Positions 20,963 through 30,564 of a stretch of 64,000 nt of DNA are shown here, one piece after another. The translations under genes were made by a program, and so were the position numbers. The notes under the pieces were generated by a model. It worked only from the letters and a program-made list of their open reading frames with translations. It was not told the DNA's origin and made no database searches. Positions within the stretch are counted from its first letter, which is position 1; each line of letters starts with the position of its first letter. This stretch comes from Limnephilus marmoratus (lineage: Eukaryota > Arthropoda > Insecta > Trichoptera > Limnephilidae): positions 60,368,665 through 60,432,664 of the forward strand of contig OU862906.1 of NCBI GenBank assembly GCA_917880885.1. The letters are read 5' to 3'.

Positions 20963-21339
20963 AATTCATAATCTTGATAAATAGCAATACTGATGGATAA
21001 TAAAACTCATTTCGGGACAAGAAAAATTTACAATAAATAATTAAGATGCGTAGGACTAAAATAAGGAAGATATGAATATTTTTTAGTTTTTGTACATTGA
21101 AGGTGAAGGCTTTCTTTATCATTAATTGTTAGCAGTTTATCAAACAGATGAACCCTTTCTAGATAAGAAACTTTAATATCATTTATGTACAATTTAGATA
21201 AGTACATACATAAATTTTAGGCAGCATCGCGTTCATTGGTCAAAATATTGTACATATATTTTCGTATCGGTGATCAATGAACCGGTGTATGCAATTTTTA
21301 GCCATAAGTTGTTTTTAATTGTTTGTCTAGCTTGTAGTT

Positions 21340-21440
21340 TTTTACATTTTAAAAATGTATTATAAGTTTGTACAGCGCCCTTGAGGTGATTTTTCACAAA
21401 AACGGCGCTATATAAATCATCCAAATATTATTATTATTAA
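21340..21440 (+). repeat. Retroposon 3' tail (GCGCTATATAAAT...ATT repeats)
   Basis: GTACAGCGCCC, then AACGGCGCTATATAAATCAT and a (TTA)n microsatellite. This resembles the conserved 3' tails of L2/CR1-mobilised SINEs and LINEs. The 5' boundary is uncertain. Confidence 0.45.
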
Positions 21441-21892
21441 GTAAATGTGGTTTTCCCTTAGTACTAAAATGAAGGATATTTTTAATTCTTTAAGATTCTT
21501 AACGTGAAAAAATGTATTTTTGTGTTCACCGGTCATAAAGCACTCTTCTTAGGGTGAATTGCCTAATTCAAAAAAAAATGAACCACCGCATAAGAAGAAA
21601 ATACGTCACAAGTAAGGAAACCACTTACTGCGGGCCTTGTAGAATTCTTCTTTCTGGCTTCATTACGCTGCATTTATGGCGGAATATAGAGGCGGAAATG
21701 TTCATTCGGCGGTAATCAATTTATGACCGACAATGCAGGTCTTGACAGGAAGGAACACAGGAGCAGGGTAGGAATATGGTTAGGAATATGTAACAATGTT
21801 ATCTCCCAAGTACAGCGGTTCATGAATGTAGGTAGTACATAAATGTAGGTGTGTAGTACGTAAATGTTGATGAGAAGTATATTGTTTAAAAT

Positions 21893-22522
21893 GGTTCCAT
21901 GACAGTTCATCCTGCAACAATTCATCCAGCGACAGTTCATCCTGCGACAGTTCATCCGGCCGACAGTTCATCCTGCCGACAGTTCATCCTGCCGACAGTT
22001 CATCCCGCCGACAATTCATCCGGCGACAATTCATCCTGACAATTCAACCTAACCTAACCTAACCTAACCCAACCCAACCCAACCTAACCTAACCTAACCT
22101 AACCTAACCTAACCTAACCTAACCTAACCTAACCTAACCTAACCTAACCTAACCTAACCTAACCTAACCTAACCTAACCTAACCTATAAGTATAAGTATG
22201 TCGTATTTTGTTATTCACGCATGCTTCTTCGGAGAGTCGAAATTATTGTTAGTAAAAATATTTTTACAGCGGATTTCCACTCAAGATGCCTTCAGATATA
22301 AGTATATCGATTTTGGTTGTACGGCCGTATATCCTCTTTGCATACTTACTTAATAAAAATCTTCTAAATGATCAGGCAGGATGAATTGTCGCCGGATGAA
22401 TTGTCGGCGGGATGAACTGTCGGCAGGATGAACTGTCGGCAGGATGAACTGTCGGCCGGATGAACTGTCGCAGGATGAACTGTCGCCGGATGAATTGTCG
22501 CAGGACGAATTGTCGGGTCACC
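21893..22522. mobile_element. Foldback non-autonomous element carrying telomere-type repeats
   Basis: The left arm (21893-22040) consists of 14-17-bp tandem units of the type GACAGTTCATCCTGCC. The right arm (22375-22522) consists of their reverse complements. The ends read GGTTCCATGACAG on the left and, in reverse complement, GGTGACCCGACA on the right. A 9-bp direct repeat flanks it (GTTTAAAAT at 21884-21892, ATTTAAAAT at 22523-22531; one mismatch). Between the arms are 140 bp of AACCT repeats and about 190 bp of unique sequence. No protein is encoded. End sequences and duplication length match the small element at 45092-45274, and the subterminal units resemble those of the MULE at 26956-30555. 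Confidence 0.85.
22046..22185 (-). repeat. Interstitial (TTAGG)n telomere-type array
   Basis: About 28 units of AACCT on plus, which is (TTAGG)n on minus, the canonical insect telomere repeat. Three or four CCCAA variants sit near its left end. It lies inside a foldback transposon. Confidence 0.95.
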
Positions 22523-22531
22523 ATTTAAAAT

Positions 22532-23061
22532 AGCCTGAACAAATAATATGATACTAACTTATGATTTCTTTGTCAAGAATGCTATTGAAATTAGGCTCAT
22601 CCAAAAACGCTTCACAGATTACATTTTTTTCAGAATTTTGTACATTCGTTCATGTACGAGTATACGTCATATAAAAAATAATTTATCTTCCTATTTTGTT
22701 GAAAACTCGCTGAAATCAAATAAAATCTCATTGACATTTATTAAGCTGTTCATTTATTCCGCTTATTGAAAACTTGCAGATTGATTTGAGCGTCAATTAG
22801 TAGCTTTTAATTTCGATTTACATTCTGATCTGCATAGTATAAATAAAACAAAATAAATTTTATGGTGATTTACTGGGAATTCTCCAATTTTAATTACCTT
22901 TCACATCTGTATCCATTGTTTTATTATATTTTATCTATTTTTTAACTTAGTATATCGGATTTCAACCGGTTTTTTTACTTCTATATAAAAAAAACATAAA
23001 TAACACAATAAAATCTAATGCCGGAATTTCGCTTTTTTTATTTATTTTTTTTATTATAATA
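22532..23061. other. Intergenic AT-rich stretch
   Basis: No supported feature. The open frame at 22548-22769 shows no recognisable motif. Confidence 0.5.
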
Positions 23062-23405
23062 CTAGCAGACCCGGACACACGTTGCTATGACTAACGAAAC
23101 AAGACGCTATCTACTGACAACGCCATTACTCAACCTTTAAAACCAACGCCATCTGTTCATTTGCATACATATTAAATCCACACCGCCAGCTTGCCAGCCC
23201 TCTGCTCGCTTGTTAGCCCGCTCCTTTAATGTTATACATTTCAACCAATTTAAACAAAACGTTGACAAATTATATACCTAAACCTTCCTATTGGTGTTAT
23301 GGGTCACCTATCTACTGGTGAAAACTGCATGAAAAACCGTTACGTAGTTTAAAAAATCTAAGCGTGCAGACAGCGGGAGCGACATTGCTTTATACTATGT
23401 AAAGA
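23062..23405 (-). mobile_element. Helitron-like non-autonomous element
   Basis: On the minus strand it begins TCTTTACATAGTATAAAG after an A and ends GGGTCTGCTAG before a T: 5'-TC, CTAG-3', inserted between A and T with no target duplication, as Helitrons do. Homologous copies lie at 42907-43100 and 43247-43517. Confidence 0.65.
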
Positions 23406-23539
23406 TAATAATGTGAGTTACATTTATACATATACATATTTTACAAAATATTATATTTAAGTTAATTTATTAGTCATATATAGGTACCTTATCAGAAAAG
23501 TGGAGCTCTTGTGCCTGATTTGGGAGCCACTATTCTTAC

Positions 23540-24185
23540 TGTTAGCATTGCCACTACTTGCGGCCATTTGCTAAACCCTACACCTGTAAAGGACACGCAA
23601 TACACGGCCGACGACTAGCTCAGAGTCGGCGCAAGCAAGGTTCCTCTTAAAAACAGCGCGAGTGCCTGTGGTTCGCTTGGCAATTCCTCCTCCGCCTCCT
23701 TTCCTCACAATCCCCGGGTCTCCTTCCTCAATCAGAACACAGTTTTAGCACTTAAAGGGTTTATTCGTAAAAACAGAACAGGGTGGTACACGAAACACAT
23801 GGTTAACTACACTGCTAGCCTAACGAGAATTTTCTCCTCTCTCTCTACACGTTTAGTGAAGTTAGAAGTAGTTCATAGCACACGGTGTGGGAGGTGAGTA
23901 GATTGGTACTCACATAACGGGAGATGCGGAGTCAGCCGTCTGGCTAGGTACTGGGCACAAAGCACAATTCAAATAATACATCGTGAAGTTAGTTCACGGA
24001 GAGCGACTAGCGCGAATCACGGGGAACACAGTTGTTCTGCCGAAGGCCGGCGAAGGAATGGGTGCGGGGAGCCGCTCGGCGCTTGGCTACCGGCACCGCG
24101 CGGTGTGGGGAGAGGGGGGCGGAGGGCCTGTGCAAGGGGTCAATTCGCTATTAACTCGCACGGGAAACAATTCCGTAACGTAACA
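23540..24185 (-). repeat. 3' LTR (left copy) of the large LTR element
   Basis: Differs from the right copy at only a handful of positions. It is followed on plus by CTTCCCCCCTCGCCAC, whose complement is the polypurine tract. Confidence 0.92.
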
Positions 24186-24200
24186 CTTCCCCCCTCGCCA
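24186..24200 (-). other. Polypurine tract of the large LTR element
   Basis: Minus-strand GTGGCGAGGGGGGAAG directly abuts the LTR start TGTTACG. Confidence 0.75.
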
Positions 24201-24949
24201 CAAAAAAGCGACGTGGTAATGGAGCAGTAGGGCTAAGAAATCCTCTTACCCTTCTAGCACTTGTGCCAAAACAAAAAAAAATCCAAGAGAAAGGGGAGAG
24301 AGAGAGAGAGAAAAAGAAAAAGTTGCTAGCTACAAAATAGTAGAAACAAAAACAAAAGAGAAAAAAAAGCATGGTGAACAAAGAATTATACATGAATGTA
24401 CATGAAAGAGCAGTGGCATACATAAATATAAACAAGGACCTGCTGGAGAAAGGTACAAGGGTTATGCAGTGATAGAAAAAAAATTACTCTAAATTGTATC
24501 ATTGGTCTGTGAGCTGAGTTTGCGTAGCGTGGTTTGCGTAGGATGTTTGGGGTGTTTGAACGTTGCACTGAAGTTATAAGGTTACTTTGTCACAGTAACC
24601 TGGCCCGTTTGAGATTACACTCAAGGAACACTAGGGCCTTAAAGAAAACACGAAGAAGAGAACACAGGATGAGGCTTCTTGGTGGTGGAGAGGGTTCTAC
24701 CTGTCACAGAGGTCAAAAAGGTAGCTGCTTCCGGATCCTGTGGGTGGGCCAGTATGACATCATTGAGGTACTGGAGAGTGGAATTGTAATTGGTGGTTGG
24801 TCCTTTATAGAGGAGGTGGTTTGTGTGCATGACAGCCGTTGTTGTGATGGTGGTTGGTACACTGGTTAGTATACAGTGGGATTTTTATGTGAACAATCGT
24901 TGGTATTGTTATTTGCGCAAAGGCACAGGAGCATTGGCATGATGGCAAC

Positions 24950-25203
24950 AGAGCATTTGCAAGGTGCAGCTGGAACATTTGCAAGATGCAGCAGGAACAT
25001 TTGTACAATGGCAACAGGAACATTTGCGAGATGCCGCAGGAACATTTGTACAATGGCAACAGGAACATTTGCGAGATGCCGCAGGAACATTTGCACGATG
25101 GCAACAGGAACATTTGCAAGGTGCCGCAGGAACATTTGTACAATGGCAACAGGAACATTTGCGAGATGCCGCAGGAACATTTGCACGATGGCAACAGGAA
25201 CAT
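24950..25203. repeat. 45-bp tandem repeats open in every frame
   Basis: Units built from GGAACATTTGTACAATGGCA and GGAACATTTGCGAGATGCCG repeat about five times. The period (45) is divisible by three and stop-free, so up to 160 codons are open on both strands. On minus one frame reads repeated HLANVPVAIVQMF. With no start context or domain, coding is not supported. Confidence 0.85.
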
Positions 25204-26955
25204 GAACCAACTTAGAGCTGACGTGCTCGGGTTTGTTTGAGTGATGGTTTTGTGATGATACAATTCGCAACTACACGCACGACTCACACTAGGTTATGTT
25301 AGGTGTGGTCGGGTGCTTTTGGTACGTAGGGTTTGAAGGCATGGGACCTCCGTGACGGTAGTGAAGGCAGCATGAAGAGAGGCGCAGGTGTAGATGGGGT
25401 GAAGAGCTGCTGGTCTTCTTATTAATCCGGCGAAAAAATTATTATTAGAACAAAATTCTTGAAGTTTACCTGCCTGGTAGACCAATGATGAAAAGGTTTG
25501 GAGAGAAACAAGGTGTGCATGTTGAGAAAGATTGGATTTGTTTGACGTGTAGAGAGAGAGAGAGAGACGGAGAGAGAGTTAACTAAATGCAACTACAGAC
25601 TTATACATATTACAAAGGTACGTATTCAAGGAAGGTTCTGTTTAACCCATTTAGTTTTTTTTTAAACTAAATACATTTCCAAGAACACGTAGGTAAGGGT
25701 TTGTACGTATGACAAAATGCCACGTTCGAAAGAAGTTGGTCTTCCATGACCTATGCTCACGTCTATACGGTAGCATTTTTTCTACTTTCGAAGAACAAAA
25801 ACATTGAGTACAAATAAGTTGTGAAAAGTGGGAAAGGAGTAGGAAGTTGAAAGGATCCGTGTATGAAGGTTGTCCCATTTGACAAACGAAACGCCAAGTG
25901 CGTAACGCATATATCCCCATTCACGGATAATTTCGAGGAAGGGAAAGGGTGACAATTGGGAACATTTGAACGAAGAAAACTGCTGAGGACTCGGCTATTT
26001 CCGAAATTCGACCTCTGAGTGGAAGGTGAAACAAGGTCTACAGCAGTTATCCTGGCACATTACAATACCATTTGGTAGTGTGGGACAAAAGGAATACACT
26101 GACATAAAAGAGTCTAATCCTCCACGTGTATTGGGTAGAAGATTAGAGGGTCGTTTTATTCTCCTACTTGTTTGCGAGAAATGACAGACCCTTGCTCAAA
26201 TCTCACAAACCTGGGGGGTTTTCTTGTTCGTCTCCCAGACAACGAGTTAGGTGTTTTTTGTGTCCATCAACTTAACTCCTACGACACGATGCCCCATAAT
26301 CATGAGTGAAGCGTATGATTAGTCCTTTTGAGATAGTGGATAGTTCCTGGGTTCTTGTGACAGGAAGTCCACGGGCATGTTAATGAGTACTCTGCTGCAA
26401 AAGCAATAATTTTCTGATAACAGAAAATAAAAGGCGTGTGATGTACACTTGGTAGGTCACACAAACATGGGGTAGATATTATTTCGTTCGCACGACTCAT
26501 GGTGAGTATTGTAACGTCTTCACGTTTGGTGCACAGATTATATAAGTACACAGTTATAACAAAGCGGTTCTCATGCCAAAAGACACACGACCAAAAAGGG
26601 GCGGTTCTCATGCCAAAAGACACACGACCAACTCAATAACATTTAGTTAAGAGTATAAAGTAATTATAACGAACTTCTCGTATCATGGCGGATGTTTTGA
26701 GGATCTCTCCTATGATGGTAGATATTGTCACGTTTTCACGTCTCACGTGACAGGAATGAACGATTTACAACAAATTTTTCCCAGTATTGAAAGACAGTAA
26801 CCCAATAGGTATTTAAAACAATTTAATGAGATAAATCACCCTCTCGATCAACAACCCTGTGTTGACGAGCAAACAATGAGTAGTTATGACGGACTCCCCG
26901 TGACGTGTAAAAACACAAAGATATTATGAGATTCGCATCTATAGCAGTGGATATT
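25204..26955 (-). other. Internal non-coding DNA of the large LTR element, left part
   Basis: Contains an (AG)n microsatellite at 25550-25577 and a 34-bp tandem duplication (GGTTCTCATGCCAAAAGACA at about 26567 and 26602). Minus frames of 89 and 107 codons show no known domain. Confidence 0.6.
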
Positions 26956-27220
26956 GGGGAATGGGACGTTTCTACGCCGCCGGTTCTTCGCCGCCAGTTC
27001 ATCGCCGCCGTTTCTACGCAGGGACGGTTCTACACCGGCCGTTTCTACACCGGCCGTTTCTACGCCAGCCGATTCTACGCCGCATTCAAATTAAATTAAC
27101 AATTACAATTAAACTTTATTGTTTAAACACATACATACAGTCATAGAAAATAAAATAGAAAATACAAAAATTATCGAATCATTTAAAAAGTAGCATTAAC
27201 ATTTATTTTAATTTAAAAGA
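26956..27220 (+). repeat. Left TIR of the MULE
   Basis: Eight degenerate subrepeats (GTTTCTACG, GTTCTTCGCCGCC, GTTCATCGCCGCC and variants), then an AT-rich segment that ends near AAGTAGCATTAAC. It is the inverted match of 30292-30555. Confidence 0.9.
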
Positions 27221-28860
27221 TATTTTGTACATGCAAGTTACAATCGCCGCACAGTGGCTGAAATTGGAGCGCTGGCTGGCGCGACATCCCTCTCGGCGTT
27301 CGACCATTTGGTTGTTTATTGTTGTTTTTAAGTGTTTATATGAAATATTACAAAATTTTTGAAAGATTCTCTATAATAACTTCATAAATTGAAGGAGAAT
27401 CCCAAACAATAAACATAACATTGTTAATCGATGTACATAGCAATAATACTTAGGATTTTCCAGACAGTGGGGAATAACGTTAAATAATGATAATTGGGGG
27501 TAGAATGGTTTAATGGGGGTAATTAGTGTAATTACACACAATAGGTAATCTAATTATATATTAACTCCTGCTAAAAATGCTCACACGCAAATTGAATGTA
27601 TTTATAAACATTTTATAGTTGGCAGGTACCTACTTAAAAATATATTATACATTTAATGACATGCGCATTAAAATAACCAAACGGAAAAGACTCCAAAAGA
27701 TAGTACAGGATATTTTATATTTATGTAATAACATAAATTAAAAAATATGTTATTACATAAATTACAGAATAATTAACTTTCTGATGTTATTTTCAATGAA
27801 ATTTTTAATTTTAGTGACTAATTGAAAATAAAATTCATTTTGACGTTTTATTAGTTATAGTAATAAAGGTAACATTATGTTAATCTTTCTTAGACATAAA
27901 GGAATCAAAGATTGAATTCAAAAAAATAATTGATGAAAAATACAATCATTCCTTAAAAATGCAATTACTGGAGTGGCTGGTGACGGCTGGTGATAATTTT
28001 TATTGTTCCATGTACAAAAAAGATACATCAATAATATTCTTTTAAAATTAGAGTGGAGAATCGTGGAGTTTTTTTTCCTACTCCATTAAAGAAAATAAAT
28101 TTGAAAAAAAAATTTGGAAAAAAGACGTCAACTTTAAATCAAGATTTCCGATATAATTTATGACATAAATATCTTTTTACTGTTACTTTACTAAAGCTCA
28201 TACCTTTAAAAATATTTTAAATGAATTTATAAAAAAAAAAATCGATAATAAGTACACAAACAGCTAGATTCTGCACACCTTCAAACTCACCTAAATACAG
28301 CAGCGTAAAAGTGCGCCCAATAATCCTCTGTTCTGCGACTAATTACAGAATAATTAAGTTTCAGATGTAATTTTCAATGAAATTTTTAATTTAAGTGAGT
28401 AACTGAGAATAAATTCATTTTGACGTTTTATTGGTCATAGTATCAATGGTAACATTAGGTTAATCTTTCTTAGACATAAAGGAATCAAAGATTGAATTCT
28501 AAAAAAAAATTGATAAAAAATACAATCATTCCTTATAAATGCATTTTGGGAACATGCTGATCAGGGGCCGGTGACGCGCCAGCGTTCCAATTTCAGCCAC
28601 AGAGCGCCGGGATTACCAGATTGGGACCCATTGACAAAGCAGGTAAGCAGAAGTTTTAATCCGGGTTATCTTAATGGTGTTATGGTTATCAACACAGGCC
28701 CATTAGCACAAAGGAGGTAATGAGAAGTTTTAATCCGCTTAAAATTCTAAAAACTGTTTAACAGTATTTGGTATAAATATGGGGCAGGAGCCCTTAACAC
28801 ATCACTCTAAGTGTATTCGTCACAAAGTAATCATTACGTTAGTTAACAGTGATCTTAATA
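27221..28860 (+). other. 5' non-coding part of the MULE
   Basis: Contains two related AT-rich copies around 27770-27960 and 28345-28545 (GACTTTTTATTAGT-like, with AATCTTTCTTAGACATAAAG at about 27882 and 28461). It also has a CAGTGGCTGAAATTGGAGCG-type motif at 27252 that is inverted near 28587. A TATAAATA-like box at about 28770 may serve the transposase. Confidence 0.55.
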
Positions 28861-30273
28861 ATGGAACCAGCAGTTCTCAGCAAGAAAGGAAACGAGAAGT
28901 TTTCATATAACGGATATTTGTACGTTTTCGACAAAGTTAGTAAAAGGGACGCTAGTTTAAAATTTTGGCGGTGCGAAGAAGTGGGTCGCTGTAAAGGAAG
29001 AATTCACACGAGGGCTGGAGAAGTGGTCAACGAAATCAACAATCATTCTCACCCTTCCTCGGCAGCAGCCATACAATCAGCAACTGTTTGCACTAACATG
29101 AAACGTCGTGCAGAAGAAACTATGGAGGGCACAAGTGTAGTTATAAATCAGTGTATAGTCGACGTGCCTGAAGCTGTTTTAGCATCGATTCCAAATAATG
29201 CAGCCCTGAGAAAAATAATCAGAAGAAAACGGAATCAAATTAATGCTGCACCTGCTGATCCCGCAGACCTAAACGATTTGGTGTTGCCAAATCGATATAA
29301 GCTATATGTGCCTCAACCAGGAACAGAAGAAACTTTTTTGCTAAGCGACGATGGAGAGGGAGCAAACAGAATTTTAATTTTTGGAAGAGGGAGCTGGTTG
29401 CAGCATTTGCATAATGCCAATACATGGTACACTGATGGTACCTTCGCAATAGCACCGAGGCTATTTTCGCAAGTTTATATTGTTATGGCAACAAAACACG
29501 GAGGAGTGCATCCTATAGTGTATGCTCTGTTACCTAACAAGCAGCGTGTTACATACACACGTATGTTCGAACTAATTAAAACACTAGTGCCAAATTTAAG
29601 TCCAGGATCTATCATTTGTGATTATGAATATGCAGCTTTTAGTGCCATGAAAGATTGCTTTCCTGAAGTAAATTTAAAAGGTTGCTTCTTCCATTTAGCA
29701 CAAAATATGAGGAAGCATTTAGCTCAGATTGGTGTTATTAGTCAATACAACAATGATGCTGAATTTGCATTGAGAGCTAAAATGGTCATTGCATTAGCAT
29801 TTGTGCCAATAGCTGATTTAGATGAATACATTGATGCTTTAGCAAATGATTTGCCAGTAGAACTTCAGCCGCTTCTAAATTGGTTTGAAGACAGCTATGT
29901 TGGCCGTTTAAATCGACGCGGGAATGGTAGGCGCCCGCCTATGTTTCATCCAACAATGTGGAATTTATACCAGAGAACAATCGATGGAGAAGATCGCACC
30001 AATAATCATGCAGAGGCAGCCAATCGTCGATTGCGTTCTGAATTATGTATGCATCACCCAACTATTTGGAAATTTATAGATGGATTGCGAAAAGTACAAA
30101 AAGGACGAGACGCTTATTTTGAGCAACTTATCGCCGGACATTTACCACCGATGAAGCTGAAAAAATACCGTGACGCTGATGAACGTATTCGAAGAATTGT
30201 CTTAGATTATGAAAACAGGGAACCTCTAGATTATTTACGTGGCCTAGCACACAATTACCAAATGACGCAATAA
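28861..30273 (+). CDS. FLYWCH + MULE-domain transposase, intact
   Basis: A 470-aa protein from ATG 28861. An upstream GTG would add four residues but is an unlikely start. Residues 14-64 form a FLYWCH zinc finger (FSYNGYLYVF, FWRC, C38/C44, H62/H64), likely the TIR-binding domain. The MULE DDE domain has D192 (WYTDGTF), D254 (IICDYEY), a following GCFFHLAQN C/H motif near 277 and E385 (NNHAEAANRR). All catalytic residues are present, with no stop or frameshift. Phantom-type MULEs with this FLYWCH-MULE pairing are known from insects. It would cut and paste elements with its TIRs, making 8-9-bp duplications. It is single-exon and flanked by both TIRs. Confidence 0.93.
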   Translation: MEPAVLSKKGNEKFSYNGYLYVFDKVSKRDASLKFWRCEEVGRCKGRIHTRAGEVVNEINNHSHPSSAAAIQSATVCTNMKRRAEETMEGTSVVINQCIVDVPEAVLASIPNNAALRKIIRRKRNQINAAPADPADLNDLVLPNRYKLYVPQPGTEETFLLSDDGEGANRILIFGRGSWLQHLHNANTWYTDGTFAIAPRLFSQVYIVMATKHGGVHPIVYALLPNKQRVTYTRMFELIKTLVPNLSPGSIICDYEYAAFSAMKDCFPEVNLKGCFFHLAQNMRKHLAQIGVISQYNNDAEFALRAKMVIALAFVPIADLDEYIDALANDLPVELQPLLNWFEDSYVGRLNRRGNGRRPPMFHPTMWNLYQRTIDGEDRTNNHAEAANRRLRSELCMHHPTIWKFIDGLRKVQKGRDAYFEQLIAGHLPPMKLKKYRDADERIRRIVLDYENREPLDYLRGLAHNYQMTQ

Positions 30274-30291
30274 TCTTATTTTTCCTATTTA

Positions 30292-30555
30292 TTCTTTTAA
30301 TTTAAAATAAATGTTAATGCTACTTTTTAAATGATTCGATAGTTTTTGTATTTTCTATTTTATTTTCTATGACTGTATGTATGTGTTAAAACAAGAAAGT
30401 TTAATTGTAATTGTTAATTTAATTTGAATGCGGCGTTGAATCGGCTGGCGTAGAAACGGCCGGTGTAGAAACGGCCGGTGTAGAACCGTCTCGGCGTAGA
30501 AACGGCGGCGATGAACTGGCGGCGAAGAACCGGAGACGTAGAAACGTCCTAGACC
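30292..30555 (+). repeat. Right TIR of the MULE
   Basis: Inverted copy of the left TIR with about a dozen differences; it ends CGTAGAAACGTCCTAGACC before the target duplication. Confidence 0.9.
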
Positions 30556-30564
30556 CTGGATATT

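Larger units (their letters stand above)
26956..30555 (+). mobile_element. Autonomous Phantom-type MULE DNA transposon
   Basis: TIRs of about 260 bp (26956-27220 and 30292-30555) are nearly identical. Their outer ~120 bp consist of degenerate 14-17-bp tandem units such as GTTTCTACGCCGGCC, the inner part is AT-rich. A target duplication of 8 (9 with one mismatch) bases flanks the element: TGGATATT at 26948-26955 and 30557-30564. It carries one intact transposase gene. TIR identity, intact frame and intact duplication indicate a young, possibly active copy, nested in the large LTR element. Confidence 0.93.

Noticed and set aside
22046..22185. True chromosome end or fusion point
   Set aside because: The array lies inside a transposon with a target duplication and ordinary sequence continues on both sides.
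24805..25287. Overlapping frames of 83-160 codons on both strands
   Set aside because: They arise from a stop-free 45-bp repeat whose length is a multiple of three.
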